Source of the DNA: Alphaproteobacteria bacterium
GTDB lineage: Bacteria; Pseudomonadota; Alphaproteobacteria; UBA7985; JAUIBT01
Direction: 5' to 3'
DNA: 64,000 nucleotides
Assembly (NCBI GenBank): GCA_030428565.1
Contig: JAUIDR010000006.1
Span: forward strand, 1-64,000
Part shown: one piece after another, positions 16,122-25,908 of the stretch
Numbering within the stretch: position 1 is the stretch's first letter
Layout: every line of letters starts with the position of its first letter
The notes under the pieces: generated by a model
Database searches by the model: none
What the model was told of the DNA's origin: nothing
Seen by the model: only the letters and a program-made list of their open reading frames with translations
Translations under genes and position numbers: made by a program

Positions 16122-17273
16122 TTAGACCGCCAGGCGACTGGGAGCCAGATCGGCGGGTGCCAAGCCGTGCTCCAGGATGTCGGCGGGCGGGTCTTCATGC
16201 AACGCAAGCGCGGCGGCGTAGCGCGACAGCGCGGGGCTGGTCTGGATGCCGTAGCCGCCCTGGCCCGCGAGCCAAAAGAAGCCCTCGACCTGTTCTGACC
16301 AACCGACCACAGGCGATTTGTCGGCAACGAAGCTGCGAAGCCCAGCCCATTTGTTGGCAATGCGCTTAATGGGCAGATCAAAGGCGGTCTGTACGCGATC
16401 AATGCAAATGGCGATGTCCAGCTCATCGGGCTGCACGTCGCAGGGCACGTCTGGGTCTTCGTTGGCGGGCGAGAGCATGAGTCGACCGGCATCGGGCCTG
16501 ATGTAGAAATCTTCATCCATGTCAACGACAAGGGGCAGGCTATCAATGTCTTGTCCTTCGGGAGGATCAACCAGCAAGGCGCTACGCCGCTTGGGCTGCA
16601 GTCCGATGGTCTCGGCCCCGGCCTTTGCGCCCAATGCATCGGCCCAGGCACCTGCCGCGTTGACGATGGTACGCGCGAAAATCGGCTCGGCGTCCTTTTC
16701 GGCGCTGTCGATACGCCAGATATCGACCTCGCGAGTCAGGCCCGTAACTTCGGTGTTGGCGCGCAGTTCAACGCCGCGTGCGCGCGCTTGGCTCAAAAAG
16801 CCCGTCAGCAAGCCGTGGACATCAATATCGCAGCCGCTTTCATCCAAAGCCCCAGCGACCGCGTAGCCGGGCTTTAAGAAGGGCACCCGCTGCTGAAGCT
16901 CGTCTGCGGATAGGCGCGTTAGGACCAGACTGTCGCCCATCTCCTCAAAAAAGGCTTCAAGCTGGGGAAGTTGTTCGGGGCGGGCAATCATCAACTCACC
17001 GCGAGGCGACAGCAGTGGGTTTTTGCTAAACTCCTCGGGGGGCGCGTGAAAGAAAGCGGTCGAAGCGCGGGTTAGGGCGCGAATCGGCACGGGGCCATAG
17101 AAAGGGGCGAACATGGCGGCTGAGCGGCCCGTCGCATGATAGCCCGGCTGGCTCTCTTGCTCCACGACAAGGATTTTGGCGGCCGGTGATCGCTCGCTAA
17201 GCGCACTGGCAAATGAGATGCCCGCAATGCCAGCGCCAAGAATAGCAAAGTCGTATAGGTGTGAAGAGGTCAA
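16122..17273 (-). CDS. FAD-dependent D-amino-acid dehydrogenase-like oxidoreductase (DauA/DadA type), TTG start
   Basis: The protein has 383 residues. The dinucleotide-binding GAGIAG lies at 13-18, with the acidic end of the FAD-binding fold at VVEQE (35-39) and GYHATGRSAAMFAPFYG nearby. The second FAD contact is IVNAAGAWADALG, and the C-terminal GLRSFVADKSPVVGW and GQGGYGIQTSPA are typical of the DAO family. The GRSA block and overall pattern recall D-arginine dehydrogenase DauA. It oxidises a D-amino acid to the 2-oxo acid and passes electrons to a quinone. TTG 17273 follows AGGAG. It converges with the LysR gene, 9 bp away. Confidence 0.8.
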   Translation of the reverse strand: MTSSHLYDFAILGAGIAGISFASALSERSPAAKILVVEQESQPGYHATGRSAAMFAPFYGPVPIRALTRASTAFFHAPPEEFSKNPLLSPRGELMIARPEQLPQLEAFFEEMGDSLVLTRLSADELQQRVPFLKPGYAVAGALDESGCDIDVHGLLTGFLSQARARGVELRANTEVTGLTREVDIWRIDSAEKDAEPIFARTIVNAAGAWADALGAKAGAETIGLQPKRRSALLVDPPEGQDIDSLPLVVDMDEDFYIRPDAGRLMLSPANEDPDVPCDVQPDELDIAICIDRVQTAFDLPIKRIANKWAGLRSFVADKSPVVGWSEQVEGFFWLAGQGGYGIQTSPALSRYAAALALHEDPPADILEHGLAPADLAPSRLAV

Positions 17274-17330
17274 GGTCTGGCGCTCCTGTGCTTGGGGTCT
17301 TGCGGCTGCAGGTCTGCAGGCCGTCCCAAC

Positions 17331-17786
17331 CTAGGACGCGTCGCTTTCGGTTGGCAAGGCTTGCGGTGTGCCGTTGATAACCTTGCGTGCCAAACGCAGA
17401 AAAACAGCGCGTTCCTCGCCGCTCAGCTCGGTCAATATTTCATCCTGCGAGTCCAACACAATGGGCATGAGGGCGTCTAAGAATTGCGTGCCCCTGGCCG
17501 ATAGCCGGACTTCTCGCGCGCGGCGATCGCGGGCGCTGACGCTGCGCTCAATCAGCCCTTTTTGCTCCAGGCGATCGATGACCCCACCGATGGTCGCGCG
17601 GTCGTAGGCGATCATGGCGGCCACCCCAGCTTGATCGATACCGGGGCGATTGGCGATGGCATCCAGGGCTGCGAATTGCACCGGTGTTAGGTCAAAACCA
17701 GCACCTTGGACGTGCTTGGCGAAGGTCTGGGTCGAAATCTGATTCAGGCGGCGAATCAGGTGCCCAGCCATTCTGTATGTCTGCAT
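17331..17786 (-). CDS. MarR-family transcriptional regulator (MobR-like by context)
   Basis: The protein has 151 residues from ATG 17786. In-frame ATGs at 17837 and 17843 and further upstream are possible, and none has a strong ribosome site. The winged-helix core is visible: TPVQFAALDAIANRPGIDQAGVA, then YDRATIGGVIDRLEQKGLIERSVSARDRRAREV. It is divergent from a 3-hydroxybenzoate 4-hydroxylase-like gene. In Comamonas the MarR protein MobR represses mobA and is released by 3-hydroxybenzoate, so the same pairing is likely here. A perfect 12-bp palindrome lies between the two genes. Confidence 0.82.
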   Translation of the reverse strand: MQTYRMAGHLIRRLNQISTQTFAKHVQGAGFDLTPVQFAALDAIANRPGIDQAGVAAMIAYDRATIGGVIDRLEQKGLIERSVSARDRRAREVRLSARGTQFLDALMPIVLDSQDEILTELSGEERAVFLRLARKVINGTPQALPTESDAS

Positions 17787-17954
17787 TTTTGTCTCTGTTG
17801 GGCCTGATCTCTGGACAGAATATTTATTCTTTTTCATGACCATAGCGTTCTGAACAAAGCTGTTCAATGCCCATGTGGCAACGACCTGGGGACTTCGGGA
17901 CAAACAGGCCAGAGCGCAGCGGGCTAGAAAAAAATTATGGATCATGCATAACAA

Positions 17955-17966
17955 TATGTATACATA
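17955..17966. promoter_or_regulatory. Perfect palindrome in the marR-mobA divergent region
   Basis: TATGTATACATA is a 12-bp perfect dyad, 95 bp upstream of the hydroxylase start, within an AT-rich stretch that stands out from the surrounding DNA. The size and symmetry fit a MarR dimer site. Confidence 0.5.
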
Positions 17967-18060
17967 CTAGTTTAATGGTGCTATGGATTAATCCAAGGAT
18001 AAGGGGCGCTGTGGTTGCGGATTTGCTCAAATTGGCGCCCGACATTCAGGAGACAAGACG

Positions 18061-19986
18061 ATGCAATACTACGTTGATGGCTTTCGCCCCGGTGATCCCG
18101 ATAATCTGCCCGCTGCGCCGGGCTGCCAGCTTGGCACGCCGGATTTGCCCGAGAAAATCGACGTGCTGATCGCGGGCTGCGGACCGGCGGGGCTGTGCTT
18201 GGCGGCTCAGCTTTCGGCCTTTCCAGAAATCACAACCCGCATCGTCGAGCCTAAATTGGGGCCGATCGAAAAGGGGCAGGCAGACGGCGTCAATGTCCGC
18301 TCTATGGAGATGTTTCAGGCCTTCGGATTTGCTGAGACCGTCAAGCGCGAATCCTATTGGGTCAATGAGACGACCTTCTGGACCCCGGATCCAGAAAATC
18401 CGCAGCATATCAATCGCGTAGGCCGGGTTCAGGATGTGGCGGACGATTTGTCAGAGATGCCGCATACGCTGATGAACCAAGCGCGCATCCACGAATTGTT
18501 CTTGACCTTTATGCGTAAGTCACCGACGCGCCTTGAGCCGAACTATGGCCTCATGATCGTTGATCTGACAGTGGATGAAAACAGCGATGATTACCCCGTT
18601 ACCGTCACGCTGGAACACACCGACGAGGCCAAGGCCGGCCAGACCTTCACCGTCCGCGCCAACTATGTTGTGGGCTGCGATGGTGCGCGCTCGAATGTGC
18701 GCCGCGCCATAGGGGGCAAGCTGCACGGCGACGCGGCGCACCAGGCCTGGGGCGTTATGGATATTCTGGCCAACACGGACTTTCCAGACGTGCGCATGAA
18801 GTGCCTGATCCAGTCCGCTAAGGAAGGCAATGTGCTGATTTTGCCGCGCGAGGGCGGGTATCTGTTCCGCATGTACGTTGAATTGGACAAGTTGAACCCC
18901 GATGAGCGCGTGGCCAATCGCAATCTGACCATTGACCACATGGTGGCTGCCGCAAATCGCATAATGAAGCCCTACACGATTGACGTAAAGGAAGTCGTCT
19001 GGTGGTCCATCTATGAAATTGGCCACCGCTTGACCGACAAGTTCGACGATGTGCCCGCTGGTCAGACCGCAACGCGCCATCCGCGCGTGTTTACTGCAGG
19101 CGATGCTTGCCATACGCACAGCCCCAAGGCGGGGCAGGGCATGAACGTCTCGATGGGCGATACCTTCAATCTGGGCTGGAAGCTGGCGCAGGTCTTTAAG
19201 GGCCGCTCCAAGCCTGACTTATTGCACTCCTACTCCGCAGAGCGACGCGCGGCGGCCAAAGCACTGGTGGATACCGATCACCAATGGGCACGGATCATGT
19301 CAGCGCCTCCGGGTGAATCTGAATTGGACGGCTCGGACATGCCGCGCTTTCAAAAACAGTTCATCGAAAACGGTGTCTTCACGGCGGGGCTGTCGGTTCG
19401 CTATGAGGAGTCGGCCCTTGTCGGACATGATCGCTACCAAGCGCTGGCAAGTGGGCAGCCTTTGGGTATGCGCTTTCACTCTGCGCCGGTAGTGCGCTTG
19501 GCGGACGCCATGGCGATACAGCTTGGCCATGTTGCCGAAGCCGATGGCCGCTGGCGGCTCTATGCCTTTGCCCCGGAAGTGGACCAGGGCCAGGACGGCG
19601 GCGCAATCGCCAAGCTTTGCGATTACCTGGAGAGCGATCCCAGCTCGCCCGTGCTGCGCCATACGCGCCAGAATGAAGACATCGACGGTCTGATCGATCT
19701 GCGAGCGATCTTCCAGCAAGATTTCACCAGCTTGAATCATGCCGCCATGCCGACGCTGCTGCGCCCGGCAAAGGGCCGCTATGGCCTTCGCGATTATGAA
19801 AAAGTTTTCTGCGTCGATGCCAAATTGGGCCAAGATATCTTCGACATGCGCGGCATTGATCGCAAGCAGGGCTGCATGATCGTGGTGCGTCCGGACCAAT
19901 ATATCGCCCACATCTTGCCCTTGCAGGCAACGGGAGAGCTGGCCGCCTTCTTCGATGGCTTTTTGCTGCCTCAAGAGCGCAGCTAG
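18061..19986 (+). CDS. mobA: FAD-dependent aromatic hydroxylase, 3-hydroxybenzoate 4-monooxygenase/phenol 2-monooxygenase type
   Basis: The protein has 641 residues, close to the length of Comamonas MobA. It shows the Rossmann GCGPAG (39-44), the DG motif in VVGCDGARSNVRRAIG and the GD motif VFTAGDACHTHSPKAGQGMN. A C-terminal thioredoxin-like domain (from about 455) is typical of the phenol hydroxylase/MobA group and not of PobA. It would hydroxylate a phenolic acid such as 3-hydroxybenzoate to protocatechuate with NADPH and O2. CAGGAGA precedes the ATG. No protocatechuate-cleavage gene is visible, so the downstream route is elsewhere. The exact substrate is inferred from length and the MarR neighbour. 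Confidence 0.82.
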   Translation: MQYYVDGFRPGDPDNLPAAPGCQLGTPDLPEKIDVLIAGCGPAGLCLAAQLSAFPEITTRIVEPKLGPIEKGQADGVNVRSMEMFQAFGFAETVKRESYWVNETTFWTPDPENPQHINRVGRVQDVADDLSEMPHTLMNQARIHELFLTFMRKSPTRLEPNYGLMIVDLTVDENSDDYPVTVTLEHTDEAKAGQTFTVRANYVVGCDGARSNVRRAIGGKLHGDAAHQAWGVMDILANTDFPDVRMKCLIQSAKEGNVLILPREGGYLFRMYVELDKLNPDERVANRNLTIDHMVAAANRIMKPYTIDVKEVVWWSIYEIGHRLTDKFDDVPAGQTATRHPRVFTAGDACHTHSPKAGQGMNVSMGDTFNLGWKLAQVFKGRSKPDLLHSYSAERRAAAKALVDTDHQWARIMSAPPGESELDGSDMPRFQKQFIENGVFTAGLSVRYEESALVGHDRYQALASGQPLGMRFHSAPVVRLADAMAIQLGHVAEADGRWRLYAFAPEVDQGQDGGAIAKLCDYLESDPSSPVLRHTRQNEDIDGLIDLRAIFQQDFTSLNHAAMPTLLRPAKGRYGLRDYEKVFCVDAKLGQDIFDMRGIDRKQGCMIVVRPDQYIAHILPLQATGELAAFFDGFLLPQERS

Positions 19987-20038
19987 TCCGGCTGGGCGCC
20001 CGCACGGGGTTGCGCCGACGCAAAACCGACCCTTTGAC

Positions 20039-20059
20039 GGCGCAATCCTTGTTTGCGCC
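20039..20059. terminator. GC-rich hairpin after the hydroxylase gene
   Basis: GGCGCAA pairs with TTGCGCC across a 7-base loop, 53 bp after the stop codon. There is no T run, so it may act as a transcript-end stabiliser or a weak terminator. Confidence 0.35.
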
Positions 20060-20077
20060 GCCACCGATTCTAGCTAG

Positions 20078-21876
<1,799 letters not shown>

Positions 21877-21940
21877 AGAAAAAGGGCCGAGCAGTCGTTT
21901 TAGAAATCGACCGGAACAGGCTTGGGCAGACTGGCTCACT

Positions 21941-21954
21941 CCTGCTTGAGCAGG
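21941..21954. terminator. Short hairpin between convergent tmpB-like and oxidoreductase genes
   Basis: CCTGCT-TG-AGCAGG is a perfect 6-bp stem lying between the two converging stop codons. It has no T run, so terminator function is uncertain. Confidence 0.35.
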
Positions 21955-21958
21955 TGAC

Positions 21959-23161
21959 TCATCTGACCAGTTCGGTCCAGGCCGAATTGGCCTCCGCAGA
22001 ATCCGCGCAAGCTTCAACGAAACGCACGCCATCCAATCCGGCGGCGTCATCGGCATACTGCACCAGGCCACTCGCCAGGCTGACGCCGCTTCGCCGGGCG
22101 GCGATCGCCACCCCAATTTCAGAGTAGAGATTGGCCCAAGCATCGCTCAGCGCTTCCCCATGCCCACGCGGCAAATGAACCAGGCGTTCGGCTGCAGCCG
22201 TCATGCCGCCGCCGTGACCACGCCAAAAAATCTGCTCGGGTCGGTCTAATAAACGTAACTTGAGTTGTTCTGGAAACTCCTGGTCCCACTCCAGGCCCCC
22301 ACGCTCGCCAAAGATCCGCAGGCGCAGGCCGCAGTGATTGCCGGGGGCGGCTTGTGTCACCCAAATCTGACCGGGGGCGCCGTTATCCATCTGCAGCTTG
22401 ATAAAGGCCGTATCTTCCATGGCACGTGCGCCGCCGCAGCGGTGGAAGTCCGCGCGTACAGCGGTGATGCCCAGTCCGGTGACGGTCTTGAGTAAGTGGT
22501 AAGCATGGGTCGCGATATCGCCGGTGGCCGAGGCGCGGCCGACGCGTTCGGGGTCTCGCCGCCAGGCCGCCGAGGGGGCGTCATCGACCGTCGCAGGCGT
22601 GCCCCACTCTTGCAGGTATTCCACCACGACCTGCCGGATTGTGCCGACCGCGCCTTGTGCGACCAGTCCTTGTGCTTGGCGAATCATTGCGTGATGGGCG
22701 TAAGGATAGGTTAAGGCCAGCAAGCCGTGGCTGGTTTGGGCCAAGCGCGCCAGGGCCTCTGCGTCGGCCAGTTTGCTGGTCATGGGTTTGTCCAAAATGA
22801 CATCAAAGCCCGCCTGCAAGAAGTGCGCCGCCAACTCGTAATGGCTATTGTTGGGCGTGCAGATACAGACCGCTTCCATGCCATCGGCTCTTGCCGCTTC
22901 TAGCTCGGCCATGGCCCTGAAATCGGTGTAGGCGCGGTCGTCGGGAATAATCTGATCGGCGGCGGCCAAGCGCGCCCTTGCAGGATCACGCGACAGCAGG
23001 CCTGCGACCAACTCCCAGTGGTTTGATAAGCGCGCGCCATCGCGATGCCAAGCGCCGACGACCGAGCTCCGACCGCCGCCGATTTGGCCTAGCCGTAAGC
23101 GGCGCCCGAGCGGCGGCACCCTGAGACCGTGTGGCAATGTGAAATCAGGTATTGTGCTCAA
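21959..23161 (-). CDS. Gfo/Idh/MocA-family NAD(P)-dependent oxidoreductase
   Basis: The protein has 400 residues. The Rossmann glycine motif LGQIGGGRSSVVG is near residue 24, and VCICTPNNSHYELA leads to the family lysine motif as VILDKPMTSKL (DKP in place of the usual EKP). An unusual N-terminal extension of about 20 residues precedes the Rossmann fold. Family members oxidise or reduce sugars, inositols and similar polyols. The pattern ARRSGVSLASGLVQYADDAAGL near the C-terminus is seen in inositol/sugar dehydrogenase relatives. It is not linked by operon to its neighbours (tmpAB converge; the TauE-like gene diverges). Substrate unknown. Confidence 0.85.
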   Translation of the reverse strand: MSTIPDFTLPHGLRVPPLGRRLRLGQIGGGRSSVVGAWHRDGARLSNHWELVAGLLSRDPARARLAAADQIIPDDRAYTDFRAMAELEAARADGMEAVCICTPNNSHYELAAHFLQAGFDVILDKPMTSKLADAEALARLAQTSHGLLALTYPYAHHAMIRQAQGLVAQGAVGTIRQVVVEYLQEWGTPATVDDAPSAAWRRDPERVGRASATGDIATHAYHLLKTVTGLGITAVRADFHRCGGARAMEDTAFIKLQMDNGAPGQIWVTQAAPGNHCGLRLRIFGERGGLEWDQEFPEQLKLRLLDRPEQIFWRGHGGGMTAAAERLVHLPRGHGEALSDAWANLYSEIGVAIAARRSGVSLASGLVQYADDAAGLDGVRFVEACADSAEANSAWTELVR

Positions 23162-23247
23162 GGTTAGGGCCTTGTCTGCTATGGGGCGACGGTTTCTCGT
23201 GGCACGTTGTACCAGAACAGACCGGCTCGCAAGGCCGGCAGTCTTGA

Positions 23248-23279
23248 TTGTTGGTTCAGGCCCTTGTTGGTTCTGGCCT
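23248..23279. repeat. 16-bp tandem duplication (2 copies)
   Basis: TTGTTGGTTCAGGCCC is followed directly by TTGTTGGTTCTGGCCT (14 of 16 identical), in the divergent gap upstream of the TauE-like gene. Confidence 0.72.
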
Positions 23280-23354
23280 TGTCAAAGCTTTGGTTTGCCG
23301 TCAGCTTAGCGCCGCGCAGTACCTCACCCCCTTCTCTACCAAAGGCGAGCAGTT

Positions 23355-24125
23355 TTGTCCGATCCTATCCTGTTCTGGAGCCTGGCCTTGGTCGCCGCTT
23401 TGTTGACGGGGGCCAGCAAGGGCGGATTGCCCATGGTCGCCATGTTGAGTGTGCCAGCCATGTCGCTGGTCATGCCGACCCTGCAAGCGGCAGCGCTTCT
23501 GTTGCCGGTCTATTTGATTAGTGACGTATACGGTCTTTGGCTTTACCGGCGCTCATTTTCAGCGCGCAATTTGGCAATCCTGGTGCCTGCGGGTCTGCTG
23601 GGCATTCTGGCGGGTTGGCTATTGGCGGAGCAAACCGACGAAGCGGTTGTGCGCCTGGCGGTCGGTCTGGTCGGATTGTTCTTTGTTTTGATGCGCTTGC
23701 ATGGGCGCTTTGGTGGCCCGCAGCCAGCGCGCCGCGCCGACGTGCCGCGAGGGCTTTTTTGGGGCAGCATTGCGGGCTTTACCAGCTTTGTCGCGCACGC
23801 GGGCGGGCCTCCCTACCAGGTCTACACGCTGCCACAGCGCCTGCCAAAGATGACCTTTGCTGGGACATCAACGATTTTGTTCGCCATCATCAACCTGTCA
23901 AAGCTTCCCCCCTATATGGCGCTGGGTCTGATGCATTGGGGCGATTTGGCGGTCGCGGCTTGGTTGGTTCCCGCAGCTCTGTTGGGGGCCTGGGCGGGTT
24001 ATCGCCTAGCATCCATCATGCCCGAACGCCTATTTTTTGCCGTGGTCGAGGTCGCGTTGTTGCTGATTTCCGTCAAACTGCTTTGGGATAGCGTGCCGCT
24101 GGTCTGGAACAGACTCTTGGGCTAG
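23355..24125 (+). CDS. TauE/SafE-family membrane permease (sulfite/organosulfur exporter family), TTG start
   Basis: The protein has 256 residues with about eight hydrophobic segments and the two-fold repeat of the family: GASKGGLPMVAMLSVP in the first half and FTSFVAHAGGPPYQVYTLPQ in the second. Members export sulfite, sulfoacetate or related anions, or have unknown substrates. TTG 23355 follows AAGGCGAG. It is transcribed alone, upstream of an aldehyde dehydrogenase. A sulfite or organosulfonate role would fit the sulfosugar-like cluster at 41-56 kb, but that link is speculative because the two loci are 17 kb apart. Confidence 0.85.
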   Translation: MSDPILFWSLALVAALLTGASKGGLPMVAMLSVPAMSLVMPTLQAAALLLPVYLISDVYGLWLYRRSFSARNLAILVPAGLLGILAGWLLAEQTDEAVVRLAVGLVGLFFVLMRLHGRFGGPQPARRADVPRGLFWGSIAGFTSFVAHAGGPPYQVYTLPQRLPKMTFAGTSTILFAIINLSKLPPYMALGLMHWGDLAVAAWLVPAALLGAWAGYRLASIMPERLFFAVVEVALLLISVKLLWDSVPLVWNRLLG

Positions 24126-24307
24126 CCTCTGCGTCGCGAATAGCAAAGATCGAGTAGCGCTTGTTGGCGCTTCTTACTGGCACAACGGGCGCGCTTTTTC
24201 TGGCGCTGGCGTCGCGACAGCCTCTGCGTCCAGCGCGAACCGAGCCGATAGCGCCAACGGGCCTGCAGGCCTTGTCTACCAACTGTTTGTACCTAGGGAG
24301 AACCTTC

Positions 24308-25741
24308 ATGAGCGAGTTAAAAAAGAACTACATCGGCGGTGAATGGCTGGCCGGTGACGAGGTCAGTGAGAACCGCAATCCGGCGCGCCCCGACGAGGTC
24401 ATAGGGCTGTTCGCCAGAGCCACGAACCAGCAGCTCGACGATGCCGTGGCTGCGGCCAAGTCAGCGCAAAAGGCTTGGGCTGCTGCAACGCCGCAAGTTC
24501 GCTCCGACGTGCTGGGAAAAGCCGCTCAAATTATGATGGCGCGTAGTCAGGAGCTGGGCCGCCTGCTATCGCGCGAAGAGGGTAAGACCCTGGCCGAGGG
24601 TGTGGGCGAAGTGGTGCGTTCGGCGCAGATCTTCCAGTTTTATTGCGGTGAAGCGCTGCGCATTGCGGGCCAGAAATTCGATTCCGTGCGTCCCGGCGTT
24701 GAGGCCGAAATCACCCGCGAGCCTATCGGCGTTGTCGGCTTGGTGACACCTTGGAATTTTCCTACAGCCATTCCGGCTTGGAAGACCGCGCCTGCGCTGG
24801 CCGCGGGCAACGCGGTCGTGCTGAAACCGGCTGAGATTACTCCGGCTTCGGCTCATGCTATGACAGAAATTCTGATCGAAGCGGGTGTTCCCGCCGGTGT
24901 CTTTAACCTGGTCATGGGCTCGGGATCGCGCATCGGCCAGGCGCTGGTCGAACATCCCGACGTGGCCGGCATCTCCTTCACCGGTTCAGTGCCGGTCGGG
25001 CGCGGTATCGCCCGCGCTTGCGCCGAGGGCATGAAGAAGGTGCAAATGGAAATGGGCGGCAAGAACCCGCTGGTCGTTTTGGATGACGCTGACCTGGATA
25101 TTGCAGTCAATTGCGCACTCAACGGGGCCTTCTTTTCGACTGGTCAGAAGTGTACGGCTTCTTCACGTCTGATCGTGCAAGACGGCATTCACGATGCCTT
25201 CGTTGAAAAGCTGAACGCCGCCCGTGCGGCGCTGCGCATCGGCGATCCCCTGGAGGCTGATACGCAACTAGGGCCGGTTGTCTCTGAATCCCAACTCAAC
25301 AGCAATCTGGAATACGTCGGCCTGGCCGCTGAAGAGGGCTGTGAAGTTGTGGGCGGTGAACGTCTCAATCGCGACGGCTATTTCCAGACCCCGGCGCTGT
25401 TCTTGGGTGCTAACAACAATATGCGCACCTCACGCGAAGAGATCTTTGGCCCTTGCGCGAGTGTCATCAAGGTGGGCGACTTCGACGAGGCGCTGGCGGT
25501 GGCCAACGATACCGAATTTGGCTTGTCGTCAGCGATTTGCACTTCATCGCTGAAATCTGCCAATACCTTCCGCCGTCAGAGCGAAGCGGGCATGGCCATG
25601 GTCAATCTGCCCACCGCGGGCGTGGATTATCACGTTCCCTTTGGTGGCCGTAAGGGCTCCAGCTTGGGCAGCCGAGAGCAAGGTGCGCTTGCGATGGAAT
25701 TCTATACGGCTGTCAAAACCTCCTACATTTTTGCGGGCTAA
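24308..25741 (+). CDS. NAD(P)-dependent aldehyde dehydrogenase (2-oxoglutarate-semialdehyde dehydrogenase-like)
   Basis: The protein has 478 residues from ATG 24308 (AGGGAGA upstream); the longer frame has no ribosome site. Catalytic residues are N150 in TPWNFPTA, E248 in QMEMGGKNP and C282 in TGQKCTASSR. The C-terminal NLPTAGVDYHVPFGGRKGSS resembles the alpha-ketoglutaric-semialdehyde dehydrogenase group. It oxidises a semialdehyde to an acid. It is followed by strong hairpins and then a ThDP enzyme, so it may be a separate transcript. The substrate is not fixed by sequence. Confidence 0.88.
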   Translation: MSELKKNYIGGEWLAGDEVSENRNPARPDEVIGLFARATNQQLDDAVAAAKSAQKAWAAATPQVRSDVLGKAAQIMMARSQELGRLLSREEGKTLAEGVGEVVRSAQIFQFYCGEALRIAGQKFDSVRPGVEAEITREPIGVVGLVTPWNFPTAIPAWKTAPALAAGNAVVLKPAEITPASAHAMTEILIEAGVPAGVFNLVMGSGSRIGQALVEHPDVAGISFTGSVPVGRGIARACAEGMKKVQMEMGGKNPLVVLDDADLDIAVNCALNGAFFSTGQKCTASSRLIVQDGIHDAFVEKLNAARAALRIGDPLEADTQLGPVVSESQLNSNLEYVGLAAEEGCEVVGGERLNRDGYFQTPALFLGANNNMRTSREEIFGPCASVIKVGDFDEALAVANDTEFGLSSAICTSSLKSANTFRRQSEAGMAMVNLPTAGVDYHVPFGGRKGSSLGSREQGALAMEFYTAVKTSYIFAG

Positions 25742-25775
25742 GAGCAAGGCTCACCAGCGCTTGAAGAGGCGTAGG

Positions 25776-25822
25776 GCATAGATCAGAAGCTATGCGATAG
25801 GTAAGAAAATCTTGCCTATCGC
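25776..25822 (+). terminator. Two overlapping hairpins between the aldehyde dehydrogenase and ThDP genes
   Basis: GCATAG/CTATGC (25776-25795) and GCGATAGG/CCTATCGC (25794-25822, with inner AAG/CTT pairs) share two bases, so they cannot both form completely. The second is followed by a T-rich stretch and could end the dehydrogenase transcript. The shared bases would also allow an attenuator-like switch ahead of the next gene. Confidence 0.6.
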
Positions 25823-25878
25823 TGGTATTTCTTTGTTTCATTGGGATGCATTCTGCGTCAGCATTGAGGTGCGCAGAT

Positions 25879-25890
25879 TTAGGTACCTAA
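25879..25890. promoter_or_regulatory. Perfect palindrome upstream of the ThDP enzyme gene
   Basis: TTAGGTACCTAA is a 12-bp perfect dyad ending 18 bp before the ATG and just upstream of the AAAGGA ribosome site. It is positioned to act as a repressor operator in the leader. Confidence 0.45.
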
Positions 25891-25908
25891 GGTCTCAAAG
25901 GAATTTAC

